A program made the translations under genes and the position numbers. Below, piece by piece: positions 7,515 through 15,812 of a stretch of 44,243 bases of DNA; the stretch's first letter is position 1; every line of letters begins with the position of its first letter. The notes under the pieces are model-generated. The model was not told where the DNA came from. It made no database searches and saw only the letters and a program-made list of their open reading frames with translations. Source of the DNA: an uncultured Butyrivibrio sp. (lineage in GTDB: Bacteria; Bacillota; Clostridia; Lachnospirales; Lachnospiraceae). The DNA is taken from positions 1 through 44,243 of the forward strand of contig CAMVNV010000013.1 in NCBI GenBank assembly GCA_947168935.1, read 5' to 3'.

Positions 7515-8426
7515 TTGAATCAGGAGATACTTGATCAGATTAATACAATCATCCCTCAGGAAAATATCCTGAGGGATGAACCCATGAGCAGGCACACTAC
7601 TTTTAGAACAGGTGGGCCTGCTGACTGTTTTATTAGAATTAAAAGTGGCGAAGAGCTTTCTAAGCTTATAGCTCTTTTGTCAAAAGAAAATATAGATTTT
7701 GTTATCACAGGAAATGGAAGCAATATCCTTGTATCCGACAAAGGATATAGAGGAGTTATCATATCAATGACAGGGCTTGATGAGCTAGAAGTAGATGGAA
7801 ACCGCATCCACGCAGGTGCAGGTATCCTTACATCAAAGGTTGCTCAGGAAGCCTATAAGAATTCGCTTACAGGAATGGAGGCTCTGGCTGGGATACCGGG
7901 ATCTATCGGCGGCTGCCTTTATATGAACGCAGGAGCTTATGGATCTGAAATGAAGGATGTCACTGTTTCTGCTGAAATTATGTTTGGCGACGGACATATC
8001 GAAGAAGTGTCTGTAGACGACCTTGGGCTTCGCTATAGAGGTAGCAGGATAAGTGATGAAAAGCTCCTTGTACTTTCAGTTAAGCTGTCTTTATTTGCAG
8101 GTGATAAGAAGGCTATTGAAGAAGCAATGGCTGACTTTGCGGCTAGAAGAAGAGATAAGCAGCCTTTGGAATTCCCAAGTGCAGGCTCAACATTCAAAAG
8201 ACCAGAAGGCTATTTTGCAGGAAAGCTTATTCAGGATGCAGGGCTTCGCGGCTTTGGCATAGGCGGAGCACAGGTTTCAGAAAAGCACTGCGGATTCGTT
8301 GTTAATAAAGGCGGCGCTACGTCACAGGATGTGATAGACGTTATAAGACATGTCCAGAAGACTGTACTTGAAGATAGCGGCGTTAAACTTGAAACTGAGG
8401 TTATCCTTCTTGGAGATTTCGAGTAA
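7515..8426 (+). CDS. murB: UDP-N-acetylenolpyruvoylglucosamine reductase
   Basis: 303 residues. It reduces UDP-GlcNAc-enolpyruvate to UDP-MurNAc with NADPH and FAD, the second committed step of peptidoglycan synthesis. Seen: the FAD-binding stretch GNGSNILVSDKG, MEALAGIPGSIGG, NAGAYG and the catalytic AGSTFKRP (223-230), which has the Ser proton donor. The short form without the extra loop of the E. coli type fits a Gram-positive. The start is a TTG at 7515, chosen because TTGGAGGC (7501-7508) sits at correct spacing and no ATG is nearby in frame. Confidence 0.96.
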   Translation: MNQEILDQINTIIPQENILRDEPMSRHTTFRTGGPADCFIRIKSGEELSKLIALLSKENIDFVITGNGSNILVSDKGYRGVIISMTGLDELEVDGNRIHAGAGILTSKVAQEAYKNSLTGMEALAGIPGSIGGCLYMNAGAYGSEMKDVTVSAEIMFGDGHIEEVSVDDLGLRYRGSRISDEKLLVLSVKLSLFAGDKKAIEEAMADFAARRRDKQPLEFPSAGSTFKRPEGYFAGKLIQDAGLRGFGIGGAQVSEKHCGFVVNKGGATSQDVIDVIRHVQKTVLEDSGVKLETEVILLGDFE

Positions 8427-8516
8427 ATACTGCCATGTATTTTGAGATAGGAAACAGGGTTAGATGCTGATCTTAAATGTGTTTCTTATTTATATTTGTT
8501 TTGAAAGGAGATTTAT

Positions 8517-9401
8517 ATGCGCTTTGTTATAGTGACGGGTATGAGCGGCGGTGGCAAATCTACTGCTATTCACATGCTTGAGGATTCGGGATATTACTGC
8601 GTAGACAATCTCCCAATATCTCTTATAGAGAAATTTGTAGAACTGATATTGGTGCCTGAAAGTGGAATAACCAAAGTGGCACTTGGAATGGATGTTAGAG
8701 GAGGCGAAGCCTTCCGCGAGGTTCCGGCTGTTATTGATACTCTCAGGGAAAAGGGCGTACCTGTTGAAGTTCTCTTCATGGAGACAAGTGATCAGGTTCT
8801 TGTAAAAAGATATAAAGAGTCCAGACGTCTTCATCCTCTTGCAAACGGCGGAAGAATTGAAGAGGGTATTAATAGGGAAAGAGAGATCCTGTCAGGACTT
8901 AAGGAAAAGGCAGATTACATAATCGATACTTCGAAGCTCCTTACAAGGGAACTTAGGATAGAGCTTAATCGCATCTTTGTAGAGAATGCGACATATAACA
9001 ATCTTATTGTTACTATCCTTTCCTTTGGTTTTAAATATGGAATACCGGATGATGCAGACCTTGTTTTTGACGTAAGATTTCTGCCCAATCCTTATTATGT
9101 AGAAGAGCTTAGCCCTCAGACAGGTAACGATAAGCCTGTTCAGGACTACGTTAAGAGCTTCCCGGAATGCGGACAGTTTATAGATAAGCTTGAGGATATG
9201 CTCACATTCCTTATCCCAGGATATATTAAGGAAGGTAAGTATCAGCTTGTTATAGGAATTGGATGTACAGGTGGCCAGCACAGAAGTGTGACCATAGCCA
9301 ATGAACTGTTTGCAAGAATGTATGGAAAAGGTAATTACGGCCTCAAGATATCACATCGTGATGTAGATAAGGCAAGAAAGAGTTTTGTTCCCCCACAGTA
9401 A
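8517..9401 (+). CDS. rapZ: RNase adapter protein RapZ / YvcJ, P-loop nucleotide-binding protein
   Basis: 294 residues. P-loop GMSGGGKS (8-15), VDNLP after it, the Walker B-like ALGMDVRGG, and the conserved C-terminal domain with GCTGGQHRSV and SHRD. In E. coli RapZ steers RNase E cleavage of GlmZ; in Bacillus YvcJ binds GTP and affects competence. The RNA role in Firmicutes is not settled. A GAAAGGAG site precedes ATG 8517. It is followed by whiA, 22 bases after its stop, as in many Firmicutes, but the yvcK gene that usually lies between them is absent here. Confidence 0.95.
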   Translation: MRFVIVTGMSGGGKSTAIHMLEDSGYYCVDNLPISLIEKFVELILVPESGITKVALGMDVRGGEAFREVPAVIDTLREKGVPVEVLFMETSDQVLVKRYKESRRLHPLANGGRIEEGINREREILSGLKEKADYIIDTSKLLTRELRIELNRIFVENATYNNLIVTILSFGFKYGIPDDADLVFDVRFLPNPYYVEELSPQTGNDKPVQDYVKSFPECGQFIDKLEDMLTFLIPGYIKEGKYQLVIGIGCTGGQHRSVTIANELFARMYGKGNYGLKISHRDVDKARKSFVPPQ

Positions 9402-9423
9402 AGATGCGACAGGAGAGACAAGA

Positions 9424-10371
9424 ATGTCTTTTTCGACAGATATAAAGGAAGAGCTTATAGCGCATACAGGCAAAGCAAGGCATTGCCAACTTGCCGGACT
9501 TTCGGTTATTTTTCGTATGGAATGTTACCTTGAAAAAGACCCTGAAAGCCATGATTTAACGCTCTTTATACAAACAGATAACGTTTTTTCGGTTAGAAAA
9601 TGCTTTACAATATTAAAAAAAGCATTTAATATAGATACTGATATTCTGGAGACGGAACGAGAGTTACACGTTAATGGCCGCTATTACAAGAAAGTTTCTC
9701 TTGATCAGGACCATTTGAAAACGATACTCATGGCGCTTAAGGAAATTGATGAGGACGGGACACTTCGGGTTCCAAACGGAGTTGTAAGTCCTCTTTTGTT
9801 ACGCAGTCAGTGCTGCAAGAGAGCATTCCTTAGAGACTTGTTTATCTGTTCTGGCTCTATATCAGATCCGACAAAATCTTATCACATGGAATTCGTTTGT
9901 GATAATGAGGGGCAGGCTATGCAGCTGATGGATATCCTCGGAGATTTTAGTATTAAGGGTCGGCTGATACAGAGGAAGAAATATTACGTAGTATATCTCA
10001 AAGAGGGTGAGGAGATCGTAGATCTTCTTAATATAATGGAAGCCCACGTAGGTCTTATGAATCTTGAGAATCTCAGGATCCTGAAAGATATGCGTAATTC
10101 CGTCAATCGTAGGGTTAATTGTGAGACTGCCAATATTGCTAAGACAGCAAATGCAGCATCAAGGCAGATGGATGACATCCTGTATATTGAGCAGCACTAT
10201 GGACTCGCGAAATTATCAGAAGGCCTTAAGGCCATAGCAGAAGTCAGGCTCGAACATCCGGAAGCAACACTGTCGGAGCTTGGAGGATATTTAAGTCCAC
10301 CAGTCGGCAAATCCGGAGTCAATCACAGGCTTCGAAAACTCAGTGAACTTGCAGACAAGCTGCGAGGCTGA
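9424..10371 (+). CDS. whiA: WhiA, sporulation/cell-division regulator-like DNA-binding protein
   Basis: 315 residues from ATG 9424 (MSFSTDIKEEL), which is the conserved family start and has AGGAGA upstream; an in-frame ATG at 9385 would overlap rapZ and is not needed. The N-terminal domain is LAGLIDADG homing-endonuclease-like without nuclease residues, and the C-terminal part is the HTH with LSELGGYLSPPVGKSGVNHR. WhiA is a conserved Gram-positive protein acting in chromosome segregation and division, and as a transcription factor in Streptomyces. It sits in the rapZ-whiA-crh arrangement. Confidence 0.95.
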   Translation: MSFSTDIKEELIAHTGKARHCQLAGLSVIFRMECYLEKDPESHDLTLFIQTDNVFSVRKCFTILKKAFNIDTDILETERELHVNGRYYKKVSLDQDHLKTILMALKEIDEDGTLRVPNGVVSPLLLRSQCCKRAFLRDLFICSGSISDPTKSYHMEFVCDNEGQAMQLMDILGDFSIKGRLIQRKKYYVVYLKEGEEIVDLLNIMEAHVGLMNLENLRILKDMRNSVNRRVNCETANIAKTANAASRQMDDILYIEQHYGLAKLSEGLKAIAEVRLEHPEATLSELGGYLSPPVGKSGVNHRLRKLSELADKLRG

Positions 10372-10420
10372 AAGAAGCAAAGGTTTTAGGACGCTTAATA
10401 GCGCAGAGGAAAGAGGAGTT

Positions 10421-10687
10421 ATGATCAAAAAATCTATCGAAATCAAGCTGCCACATGGACTTGAGGCACGTCCTGTCGCTGAACTTGTACAGGTTGCAAG
10501 CAAATACGACAGTACTATTCACATCGAAGTACAGGAAAGAAAAGTTAATGCTAAGAGCATTATGGGTATGATGACTCTTAATCTTAAGAGTGGTGAAACA
10601 GTTGATGTTATCGCTGAGGGCGGTGACGAAGCTGCTGCAGTTGCAGATATGGCTAATTATCTCGAAGGCGCAACATCACTTGCCTAA
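10421..10687 (+). CDS. crh: Crh-like HPr paralogue with Glu at position 15
   Basis: 88 residues with the HPr fold signature. The phospho-relay His15 of HPr (G-L-H-A-R-P) is replaced: the sequence is GLEARPV, Glu15. The regulatory site Ser46 is intact in NAKSIMGMM. Bacillus Crh has Gln15, lies next to whiA and acts only through HprK-made Ser46-P as a CcpA co-effector. Position and residues here match that logic. ATG 10421 is chosen (MIKKSIEIKLPHG) because AGAGGAG precedes it; the open frame upstream overlaps whiA. It cannot take part in PTS phosphotransfer through residue 15; a normal ptsH should exist elsewhere. hprK lies 4 kb upstream in the same cluster. Confidence 0.88.
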   Translation: MIKKSIEIKLPHGLEARPVAELVQVASKYDSTIHIEVQERKVNAKSIMGMMTLNLKSGETVDVIAEGGDEAAAVADMANYLEGATSLA

Positions 10688-10721
10688 GAAAAAATTATTT
10701 TAAAGGGCAGACCATAAATAT

Positions 10722-11618
10722 ATGAATGCTCCCAGAATGTTATTTGTCTATAATCCTCATGCCGGGAAAGCAACTATAAGAGGACATCTTCTTGATATTA
10801 TTGATATTTTTACAAAGGCTGGATATGAAGTAACTGCATATCCTACCCAGAGTCAGGGAGATGGAGAAAAACGTGTCCGTATGCGTGACAATGATTACAG
10901 CATTGTTGTGTGCAGTGGAGGAGACGGTACTCTTGATGAAGTTGTTTCCGGCATGATGAATTCTGAATTCAAAGTGCCGATAGGTTATGTTCCGGCCGGT
11001 TCTACCAATGATTATGCAAAGAGTCTGAAGATCCCTTCTGTTATGACGAAGGCCGCTCAGATAGTAGTAAATGGTAATGATTTTTTGAGTGATGTCGGTA
11101 CGATGAACGATAAGTATTTCGTTTATTGTGCTGCTTTTGGCATATTCACAGATGTCTCATATTCAACAGATCAGAGCCTTAAGAATGCCCTTGGACATGC
11201 TGCGTATATCCTTCAGAGTGTCAAAGAGCTTCAGGATATAAAAACCTATCATATGAAAATAACGTATGGAAATGGAACTGTACTGGAAGATGAATTTATC
11301 TATGGTATGGTAACTAACTCTATACAGGTTGGCGGAATACAGAATATTACAGGTAAGAATGTTAAGCTTGATGATGGCGAATTTGAAGTCACACTTGTAA
11401 GAAAACCGAAGAGTCTAATAGATCTTCCGAATCTTGTAGGTGCGCTTCTTGATAGCAAGATACTTAGCAGTAATGACCTGATCAATATAAAACTTAGAAA
11501 TATTACATTTGAATCAGATATACCGGTTGCTTGGACAAGGGACGGCGAATATGGCGGTGAACATACAAAGGTTGTGATCAATAACCTTCCACGTGCTATG
11601 ACGATCAAAGTGCCGTGA
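10722..11618 (+). CDS. Diacylglycerol/lipid kinase family protein (DagK/YegS-like)
   Basis: 298 residues. N-terminal YNPHAGKA, the catalytic-site GGDGTLDEVV and VPAGSTNDYAKSL are the three signatures of the DAGK catalytic domain. Such enzymes phosphorylate diacylglycerol or related lipids at the inner face of the membrane, recycling lipid released by teichoic acid synthesis. ATG 10722 is 34 bases after the crh stop, so it is probably co-transcribed. The exact lipid substrate (DgkB-like or other) cannot be told from sequence. Confidence 0.9.
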   Translation: MNAPRMLFVYNPHAGKATIRGHLLDIIDIFTKAGYEVTAYPTQSQGDGEKRVRMRDNDYSIVVCSGGDGTLDEVVSGMMNSEFKVPIGYVPAGSTNDYAKSLKIPSVMTKAAQIVVNGNDFLSDVGTMNDKYFVYCAAFGIFTDVSYSTDQSLKNALGHAAYILQSVKELQDIKTYHMKITYGNGTVLEDEFIYGMVTNSIQVGGIQNITGKNVKLDDGEFEVTLVRKPKSLIDLPNLVGALLDSKILSSNDLINIKLRNITFESDIPVAWTRDGEYGGEHTKVVINNLPRAMTIKVP

Positions 11619-11659
11619 ATAGAAAACAGCTGGACATAATATAAGTGTCAAAGGATAAT

Positions 11660-11687
11660 TTGAAACCTATATCATTGATAATAAAAT
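11660..11687 (+). promoter_or_regulatory. Sigma-A-like promoter for the cyclophilin gene
   Basis: TTGAAA (11660-11665), a 16-base spacer and TAAAAT (11682-11687) lie about 90 bases upstream of the ppiB start. The spacer is one base short of ideal, so this is a reasonable but unproven call. Confidence 0.4.
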
Positions 11688-11775
11688 AAGTCAAAAGGTA
11701 CATTTTCAAGTAAAGTGATTAGAAAGTACCTGCGACTATAGAATAAATATAAACAAAACGGAAGGAGTCATTATA

Positions 11776-12309
11776 ATGGCTAATCAGAACCCAATAGTAA
11801 CAATTACAATGGAAAGCGGAGATGTCATCAAGGCAGAGCTTTATCCTGAAATCGCTCCTAACACAGTTAATAATTTCATCTCTCTTATAAATAAGGGATT
11901 CTACAATGGAGTTATTTTCCACAGAGTAATCAAAGGCTTCATGCTTCAGGGCGGAGATCCTGAAGGAACAGGTATGGGCGGCCCTGGATATTCAATCAAG
12001 GGTGAGTTCTCAAACAACGGATTCAAGAACGACCTTAAGCACACACCTGGTGTTCTTTCAATGGCTCGTACAATGATCCCTGATTCAGCAGGATCACAGT
12101 TCTTCATCATGCACAAGGATGCTCCTCATCTTGATGGCGAGTACGCTGCATTCGGTAAAGTTACTGAGGGTATGGATGTTGTTAACACAATCGCTGAGAC
12201 TCAGACAGACTGGAACGACAGACCTGTTAACGAGCAGAAGATGAAGAGTGTTACAGTTGATACATTTGGCGCAACATATCCGGAACCTGAGAAGCTTCCT
12301 GAAAGATAA
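11776..12309 (+). CDS. ppiB: Peptidyl-prolyl cis-trans isomerase, cyclophilin type
   Basis: 177 residues, cytoplasmic (no signal peptide). It contains FHRVIKGFMLQGGDPEGTG, the PGVLSMART segment, SAGSQFFIM and LDGEYAAFGKV, that is, the active-site Arg (FHRV), Phe and Gln (Q-F-F) of cyclophilins. It catalyses proline isomerisation during protein folding. A GGAAGGAG site precedes ATG 11776. It appears monocistronic: its own promoter lies upstream and a hairpin lies downstream. Confidence 0.96.
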   Translation: MANQNPIVTITMESGDVIKAELYPEIAPNTVNNFISLINKGFYNGVIFHRVIKGFMLQGGDPEGTGMGGPGYSIKGEFSNNGFKNDLKHTPGVLSMARTMIPDSAGSQFFIMHKDAPHLDGEYAAFGKVTEGMDVVNTIAETQTDWNDRPVNEQKMKSVTVDTFGATYPEPEKLPER

Positions 12310-12353
12310 TTGGCGTTACATATAAGTACATTCATACAATTAACATATATATG

Positions 12354-12383
12354 AACCTGCCACCAAGTGTATGGTGACAGGTT
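12354..12383 (+). terminator. Hairpin after ppiB
   Basis: Arms AACCTGCCACCA and TGGTGACAGGTT pair with one C-A mismatch around loop AGTGTA. There is only a short T content downstream, so termination strength is doubtful. A second perfect hairpin GTGCTAC/GTAGCAC lies at 12421-12440. Confidence 0.5.
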
Positions 12384-12471
12384 CTCATCGTGATTATATT
12401 CTTGCTAAAATCCATAACAAGTGCTACACTACAGTAGCACGTTAAAAATGATATATACAAATTAAATATAT

Positions 12472-12556
12472 GACAAGGGGAGCTGGTTACCGGCTGAGAG
12501 GTGTGAAGAACACGACCCTGTACCTGATTTGGATAATGCCAACGTAGGAATCGTCG
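12472..12556 (+). promoter_or_regulatory. TPP riboswitch (THI element)
   Basis: Contains the thi-box core: GGGGAGC at the start, GGCTGAGAGG (12492-12501), ACCCTGTACCTGATTTGGAT across 12515-12534, and ATGCCAACGTAGGAA (12536-12550). These are the conserved pyrimidine- and pyrophosphate-sensing helices that bind thiamine pyrophosphate. It lies upstream of the thiM/E, thiW, thiD, thiC operon and is followed by two hairpins, the last with a T-run, so control is most likely by transcription termination when TPP is plentiful. Confidence 0.95.
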
Positions 12557-12576
12557 ACAAGTAGCACTCTACTTGT
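12557..12576 (+). promoter_or_regulatory. Hairpin of the riboswitch expression platform
   Basis: ACAAGTAG and CTACTTGT form an 8-base perfect stem with loop CACT, placed between the TPP aptamer and the terminator. It may be an anti-terminator partner or an independent stabilising stem; its pairing relation with the aptamer end cannot be settled by eye. Confidence 0.6.
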
Positions 12577-12592
12577 AACTATAGCTATACTT

Positions 12593-12621
12593 AGCGCCAT
12601 CCAATTAGATGGCGCTTTTTT
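12593..12621 (+). terminator. Riboswitch-controlled intrinsic terminator
   Basis: AGCGCCAT (12593-12600) and ATGGCGCT (12609-12616) pair perfectly around an 8-base loop and are followed by a T-run to 12621. It is 37 bases after the aptamer and about 110 bases before the thiM-thiE start, which fits attenuation of the thiamine operon. Confidence 0.88.
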
Positions 12622-12730
12622 ATAAAGATCTATCTATTGGATTTCTTTATAAAAGAGTGTTTCTAAAGCGCAAAGCTTTCCTTATATCCTCAGGTATGAG
12701 GGTTCTAACACATGTTCAGCCATCCAGAAC

Positions 12731-14308
12731 ATGAATATGAATAGTCTTATACGAAAGCATCATCCTCAGATTCACATTATTACCAATTATATAACTGCAG
12801 AAGTATCTGTTAACGCAGTACTAGCTACTGGAGCTACCGCTATAGGCGCAGACAGTCCGCTTGAAGTATCCGAAATAACTTCATCTTCTGATGCTCTTGT
12901 ACTTAATACTGGAACTCCGTCTTTGGAAAAAAACGAAGCCTTAAAACTTGCAGGGATAAGCGCTAATACTAAAGGCATCCCCGTTGTACTTGATCCTGTT
13001 GGAGTTGGAGCATCCTCCTATAGAAAAGAAAATATCACAAGCCTTCTTAACAATATTCATGTTACCTGTATTAGGGGTAATGCTCTAGAAATCATGAACC
13101 TATGTTCTCTGATAAAAAATGATACAGACCATAATGCAGATGAAGTATCTGAAATAACAACCGAAACAGCAAAGAAAACAGATGACATAACCAATAAAAC
13201 AATGCCGTATCCTAAGTCTCCAAGATTATCAGATAACAGCCCTGAATTAGATTCTAAAGCTAAGAAATTGAATACATACGGAGTTGAAGATGCAGGACTT
13301 GGCTTTGATAAGGACTCTGTTATCTCTTTATCCCAAAAACTAAATACAATAATCGTCATCTCCGGAGAAACAGTCACTGTAGTATCTGCTAAAGATGATT
13401 TTTATAAAGAATTCCCAGGCGGAAGTATCTTCCAAAAGCATTTCACAGGTGCAGGCTGTATGATGTCTGCCCTTCTTGGAACCTATCTTGCGACTGGTAG
13501 AAAAGAAAACATTTCTGATCTGGACAGTATTAGCAGCTGCATATTGGACTACGAAAGCTGTGCAAGAAAAGCTGAACGAAGAATATATGGAGAAGGGAAA
13601 CTAGGCACAATGAGCTACCGAAGCACACTCATTGATGAACTCAGCCTTCTTGATAAAGCATGGAGATACAGATTTGATAAATCCGATCTTAACCTATATG
13701 CCATTACAGACAGAAGCTGGCTTAAAAATACTCTTGAAGAAGATGTAGAAAAAGCAATTCTTGGCGGAGCCACAATAATCCAGCTTCGTGAAAAGAATAT
13801 ATCAGATGATGAATATATCAAAAGAGCAGAATCTATTAAATCAGTATGTGATAAATACAACATCCCTCTTATCATCAATGACAATGTAAACGTTGCTCTC
13901 AAAGTAAAGGCTGCAGGAGTTCATGTCGGACAAGGCGATACTTCTGTTAGCGAAGCAAGAAAACTCCTTGGAAAAGACTACATAATAGGCGCCACAGCTC
14001 ATAACCTTGAGGAAGCAAGGATTGCGCAAGATCAGGGAGCTGATTACCTGGGCGCAGGAGCTGCCTTTGGCTCTTCAACCAAGAAGGATGCCACGCCTCT
14101 TACAAGCCTTGAAACCTATAAAGAGATTACGTCTAACATTTCAATCCCGGTAGTTGCCATAGGCGGTATCAATGAATCCAATATGGACCTTCTTACAGGA
14201 AGCGGCATCGCTGGAGTTGCCATAATATCAGGCATTTTCAGTGCTTCTAATATAGAGAAACAGACTTTGATTTTAAGCCATAAGGCAAAGGAGGATTTTT
14301 TATCATGA
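12731..14308 (+). CDS. thiM-thiE: Fused hydroxyethylthiazole kinase and thiamine-phosphate synthase
   Basis: 525 residues joining two thiamine enzymes. Residues 1 to about 312 are ThiM (HIITNYITAEVSVNAVLATG, VLDPVGVGAS, IRGNALEI, catalytic-site FTGAGC with Cys243), which phosphorylates the thiazole alcohol. Residues 318 to 522 are ThiE (LYAITDRSWL, IIQLREKN, IINDNVNVAL, GVHVGQGD, IGATAHN, ADYLGAGAAFGS), which joins thiazole-P and HMP-PP. Within ThiM, residues about 130-185 are a low-complexity, Thr/Asp/Lys-rich insertion of some 45 residues not seen in usual ThiM. ATG 12731 or 12737 starts it; no good ribosome site is visible and ATG 12731 sits in a hairpin. It overlaps thiW by ATGA. Confidence 0.93.
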   Translation: MNMNSLIRKHHPQIHIITNYITAEVSVNAVLATGATAIGADSPLEVSEITSSSDALVLNTGTPSLEKNEALKLAGISANTKGIPVVLDPVGVGASSYRKENITSLLNNIHVTCIRGNALEIMNLCSLIKNDTDHNADEVSEITTETAKKTDDITNKTMPYPKSPRLSDNSPELDSKAKKLNTYGVEDAGLGFDKDSVISLSQKLNTIIVISGETVTVVSAKDDFYKEFPGGSIFQKHFTGAGCMMSALLGTYLATGRKENISDLDSISSCILDYESCARKAERRIYGEGKLGTMSYRSTLIDELSLLDKAWRYRFDKSDLNLYAITDRSWLKNTLEEDVEKAILGGATIIQLREKNISDDEYIKRAESIKSVCDKYNIPLIINDNVNVALKVKAAGVHVGQGDTSVSEARKLLGKDYIIGATAHNLEEARIAQDQGADYLGAGAAFGSSTKKDATPLTSLETYKEITSNISIPVVAIGGINESNMDLLTGSGIAGVAIISGIFSASNIEKQTLILSHKAKEDFLS

Positions 14309-14844
14309 AAAAAGCAGAAGTCAAAAAGCTTGTTGTTGCAGCAATGTTTACAGCTCTGGCTGTATCATTGTCCACATTTTCTTTTCCCATAGGAGCATCT
14401 AAGTGCTTCCCTATCCAGCATATGGTCAATGTACTGTGCGCTGTGTTCCTTGGACCCTGGTACGGAGTTCTGGTTGCGTTCTGTACATCCCTTATCAGGA
14501 ACCTTCTTGGAACAGGAACACTTCTTGCATTCCCTGGAAGTATGGTTGGAGCTCTTTGCTGCGGACTGGTTTACAAGTTGTCCCAAAAGTATATCCCAAC
14601 CTATATAGCAGAAGTTGTAGGAACAGGAGTTATCGGAGGCCTTGTGGCATTCCCTGTTGCAAGCCTTGTTATGGGTAAGGAAGCAGCTCTTTTTACCTAC
14701 GTAGTTCCATTCCTTGTGAGTACTGCAGGCGGAACAGTTATAGCCGCACTTCTTATAACCGTTCTGTATAAGAGCCACGCAATCAACAACCTCACAGCCC
14801 TTCTTGAAAATGATTCAGCTGTATCAAAGTCCAAAGCATCATAA
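14305..14844 (+). CDS. thiW: ThiW, thiazole-precursor ECF transporter S component
   Basis: 179 residues, mostly hydrophobic with about five membrane helices. The pattern [48 protein letters not shown] is typical of ThiW, the substrate-binding subunit for hydroxyethylthiazole uptake with a shared ECF module. It starts inside the stop of the thiM-thiE gene (ATGA overlap), so it is translationally coupled to the kinase that would act on its cargo. The energising EcfAA'T genes are not in the window. Confidence 0.92.
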   Translation: MKKAEVKKLVVAAMFTALAVSLSTFSFPIGASKCFPIQHMVNVLCAVFLGPWYGVLVAFCTSLIRNLLGTGTLLAFPGSMVGALCCGLVYKLSQKYIPTYIAEVVGTGVIGGLVAFPVASLVMGKEAALFTYVVPFLVSTAGGTVIAALLITVLYKSHAINNLTALLENDSAVSKSKAS

Positions 14845-14865
14845 CTTAAAGAAAGAGCAAATACT

Positions 14866-15726
14866 ATGATCAAACACACAGCACTTACAATTGCAGGAAG
14901 CGACTCATCAGGCGGCGCCGGTATCCAGGCAGATCTTAAGACCATGCTCTCCTGCGGCGTATTCGGAATGAGCGCCATCACTGCTATAACGGCCCAGAAC
15001 ACCATGGGCGTAAAGAGCATCATGCAGGTTACGCCGTCTATTCTTTCAGATCAGCTGGATATGATCTTCACAGATATATTCCCTGAGGCAGTCAAAGTCG
15101 GAATGACCTTCAATTCAGATCTTATAGAAGTTATCGCTACTAAGCTGTCTGAGTACAAGGCCAAAAATATCGTAATTGACCCGGTAATGGTTGCAACAAG
15201 CGGAGCAAGGCTTATTAACGAAGACGCTATAGATAGTCTATGCACTCTTTTGTTAAAAGAAGCTGATCTTATAACCCCAAATATTCCTGAGGCCATGATA
15301 TTGTCAGGTCTATCCAGGATATCAAATGCAGAAGATCAGCTACTGGCAGCGAGGATAATCGGGGAAAAATACGATTGCAGCGTCCTTGTAAAAGGCGGCC
15401 ATATGAGCGATGACAGCATGTCGGCAGATGTTTTATATAAAGAAGATAATTCATATTTTTGGTATACATCTCCAAGAATAGATAATCCTAACACTCACGG
15501 AACAGGCTGTACTCTCTCAAGTGCCATAGCTTCTTTTCTTGCAAAAGGAGAGTCTATGGAGGATGCGATATCTAAGGCTAAGAACTATTTATGCAGCGCT
15601 ATCGCTGCCGGTCTTAACCTGGGACAAGGATCAGGGCCTTTGTGGCATATGGTTCCTTCCTGCTGCGATAATACTGATACTATGAAGAACTTTTCCTCTA
15701 TAAATGATAATCAAATACTGTTGTAA
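14866..15726 (+). CDS. thiD: Hydroxymethylpyrimidine/phosphomethylpyrimidine kinase
   Basis: 286 residues. The ribokinase-fold signatures [19 protein letters not shown] near the N-terminus, [16 protein letters not shown] and [15 protein letters not shown] near residue 210 (anion hole and catalytic loop) are all present. It phosphorylates HMP twice to HMP-PP for ThiE. It lies 21 bases after thiW in the same operon. Confidence 0.96.
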   Translation: MIKHTALTIAGSDSSGGAGIQADLKTMLSCGVFGMSAITAITAQNTMGVKSIMQVTPSILSDQLDMIFTDIFPEAVKVGMTFNSDLIEVIATKLSEYKAKNIVIDPVMVATSGARLINEDAIDSLCTLLLKEADLITPNIPEAMILSGLSRISNAEDQLLAARIIGEKYDCSVLVKGGHMSDDSMSADVLYKEDNSYFWYTSPRIDNPNTHGTGCTLSSAIASFLAKGESMEDAISKAKNYLCSAIAAGLNLGQGSGPLWHMVPSCCDNTDTMKNFSSINDNQILL

Positions 15727-15812
15727 ATAATGCGTACACGTACAAACGGTAAATATCTCATCTTATATCAAAACACAAAACAATTAAATTCAAATCAATA
15801 ATAGGAGATTTC

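Noticed and set aside
13057..13377. Minus-strand frame opposite thiM-thiE
   Set aside because: Antisense shadow of a gene with clear motifs; no ribosome site or known domain.
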